DNA from: Chitinophagaceae bacterium
Lineage (GTDB): Bacteria; Bacteroidota; Bacteroidia; Chitinophagales; Chitinophagaceae
Reading direction: 5' to 3'
Assembly (NCBI GenBank): GCA_025963615.1
Contig: JAOQAL010000156.1
Location: forward strand, 1-7,184
DNA length: 7,184 bases
Part shown: positions 6,753 to 7,184 of the stretch, piece after piece
Position numbering within the stretch: the first letter of the stretch is position 1
How the letters are laid out: each line of letters begins with the position of its first letter
Program-made: the position numbers and the translations under genes
Notes under the pieces: generated by a model
Told to the model about the DNA's origin: nothing
The model's database searches: none
What the model saw: only the letters and a program-made list of their open reading frames with translations

Positions 6753-7184
6753 CTAACGTATAAACAACTGAAATGGCAGGCGAGTTTGAATTGTATTGGT
6801 CATTTGCCTAATTCTCAACACTTCCTGGTAAATAGCATAATTGTCTTCTCCGATTTCTCTTTTCATCATGCCTGCCCGGTCAAAAGAATTTGATGTACCC
6901 AGAAAACGATCCAGAAGATTCTTAGGTTCCGGATATTCTTTCACCCGGAAATCTTTAAGTTTTGCCAGGTTCGCGGCGCAATCAATGGCGTCCTGTATGC
7001 CACCAAAGCGATCGATCAATCCAATATCTTTTGCCCGCTGCCCTGTCCATACACGGCCTTGCGCAATCATTTCGACAGAGGCCGTATCTTTTTTTCTGCC
7101 ATCTGCTACGCGTTGTTTAAACTGCGCATAGATGTTTTCAATTTCACCCTGCACCATTTTCTTTTCATTTTCGTCCAATGGACG
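6753..7184 (-). CDS. sppA: Signal peptide peptidase SppA, C-terminal fragment
   Basis: The frame is open to the window edge, where it reads RPLDENEKKMV, so the TTG at 7178 is an internal leucine codon and the true start is outside. About 143 codons are visible. The segment RVADGRKK...IAQGRVWTGQRAKDIGLIDRFGGIQDAI is the hallmark region of SppA (peptidase family S49). It follows the catalytic serine, which is not in view. SppA is an inner-membrane serine protease facing the periplasm that cleaves leftover signal peptides with a Ser/Lys dyad. The C-terminal tail (about 50 residues after KEYPEPKNLLDRFLG) resembles the longer, tandem-domain (67K-type) form common in Bacteroidota, but the total length cannot be confirmed. 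It ends in TAG, 134 bases before the permease gene on the same strand. Confidence 0.92.
   Translation of the reverse strand, partial: RPLDENEKKMVQGEIENIYAQFKQRVADGRKKDTASVEMIAQGRVWTGQRAKDIGLIDRFGGIQDAIDCAANLAKLKDFRVKEYPEPKNLLDRFLGTSNSFDRAGMMKREIGEDNYAIYQEVLRIRQMTNTIQTRLPFQLFIR

Noticed and set aside
6841..7131. Plus-strand ORF of 96 codons over the SppA fragment
   Set aside because: It is an antisense shadow of a clearly recognised SppA coding region.

Overview
This window looks like chromosomal DNA from a member of the Bacteroidota, most likely Chitinophagaceae or a close relative. The signs are moderate GC, weak or absent Shine-Dalgarno sequences, -7 elements of the TAnnTTTG type, and protein families typical of that group (a DUF2911 lipoprotein, a membrane-tethered SRPBCC protein, a very large AsmA-like protein). 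The assignment rests on gene content and sequence style, not on a database search.

Layout. The plus strand carries the 3' end of a 3-hydroxyisobutyrate dehydrogenase-like oxidoreductase (1-270). After a 100-base spacer comes a very large AsmA/DUF748-like envelope protein frame running from 371 to 4267. That frame is cut by a single in-frame TAA at 2669-2671. The 67 codons after the stop are open, in the same frame, and read as the same kind of beta-rich protein. The first in-frame ATG after the stop lies about 690 bases downstream. The two apparent ORFs (371-2671 and 2873-4267) are therefore best read as one gene with a nonsense change or a sequencing error.

The minus strand, read right to left, carries the C-terminal part of the signal peptide peptidase SppA (7184-6753, running off the window), an ABC-2 type transporter permease (6618-5518), a single-pass membrane SRPBCC protein (5470-4961) and a DUF2911 lipoprotein (4884-4345). 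The permease and SRPBCC genes are 47 bases apart and may be co-transcribed. The permease and the lipoprotein each have a candidate Bacteroidota promoter just upstream. The plus- and minus-strand blocks converge at 4268-4344, where a perfect 10-bp hairpin with a U-tract on the minus strand ends the lipoprotein transcript.

Most of the products are predicted to act at the cell envelope: an inner-membrane-anchored AsmA-like protein, a membrane protease, an export permease, a membrane-tethered lipid- or ligand-binding-fold protein and a lipoprotein. No mobile element, CRISPR array, tRNA or rRNA was seen. I found no convincing new multi-gene system. The most notable feature is the interrupted AsmA-like gene.
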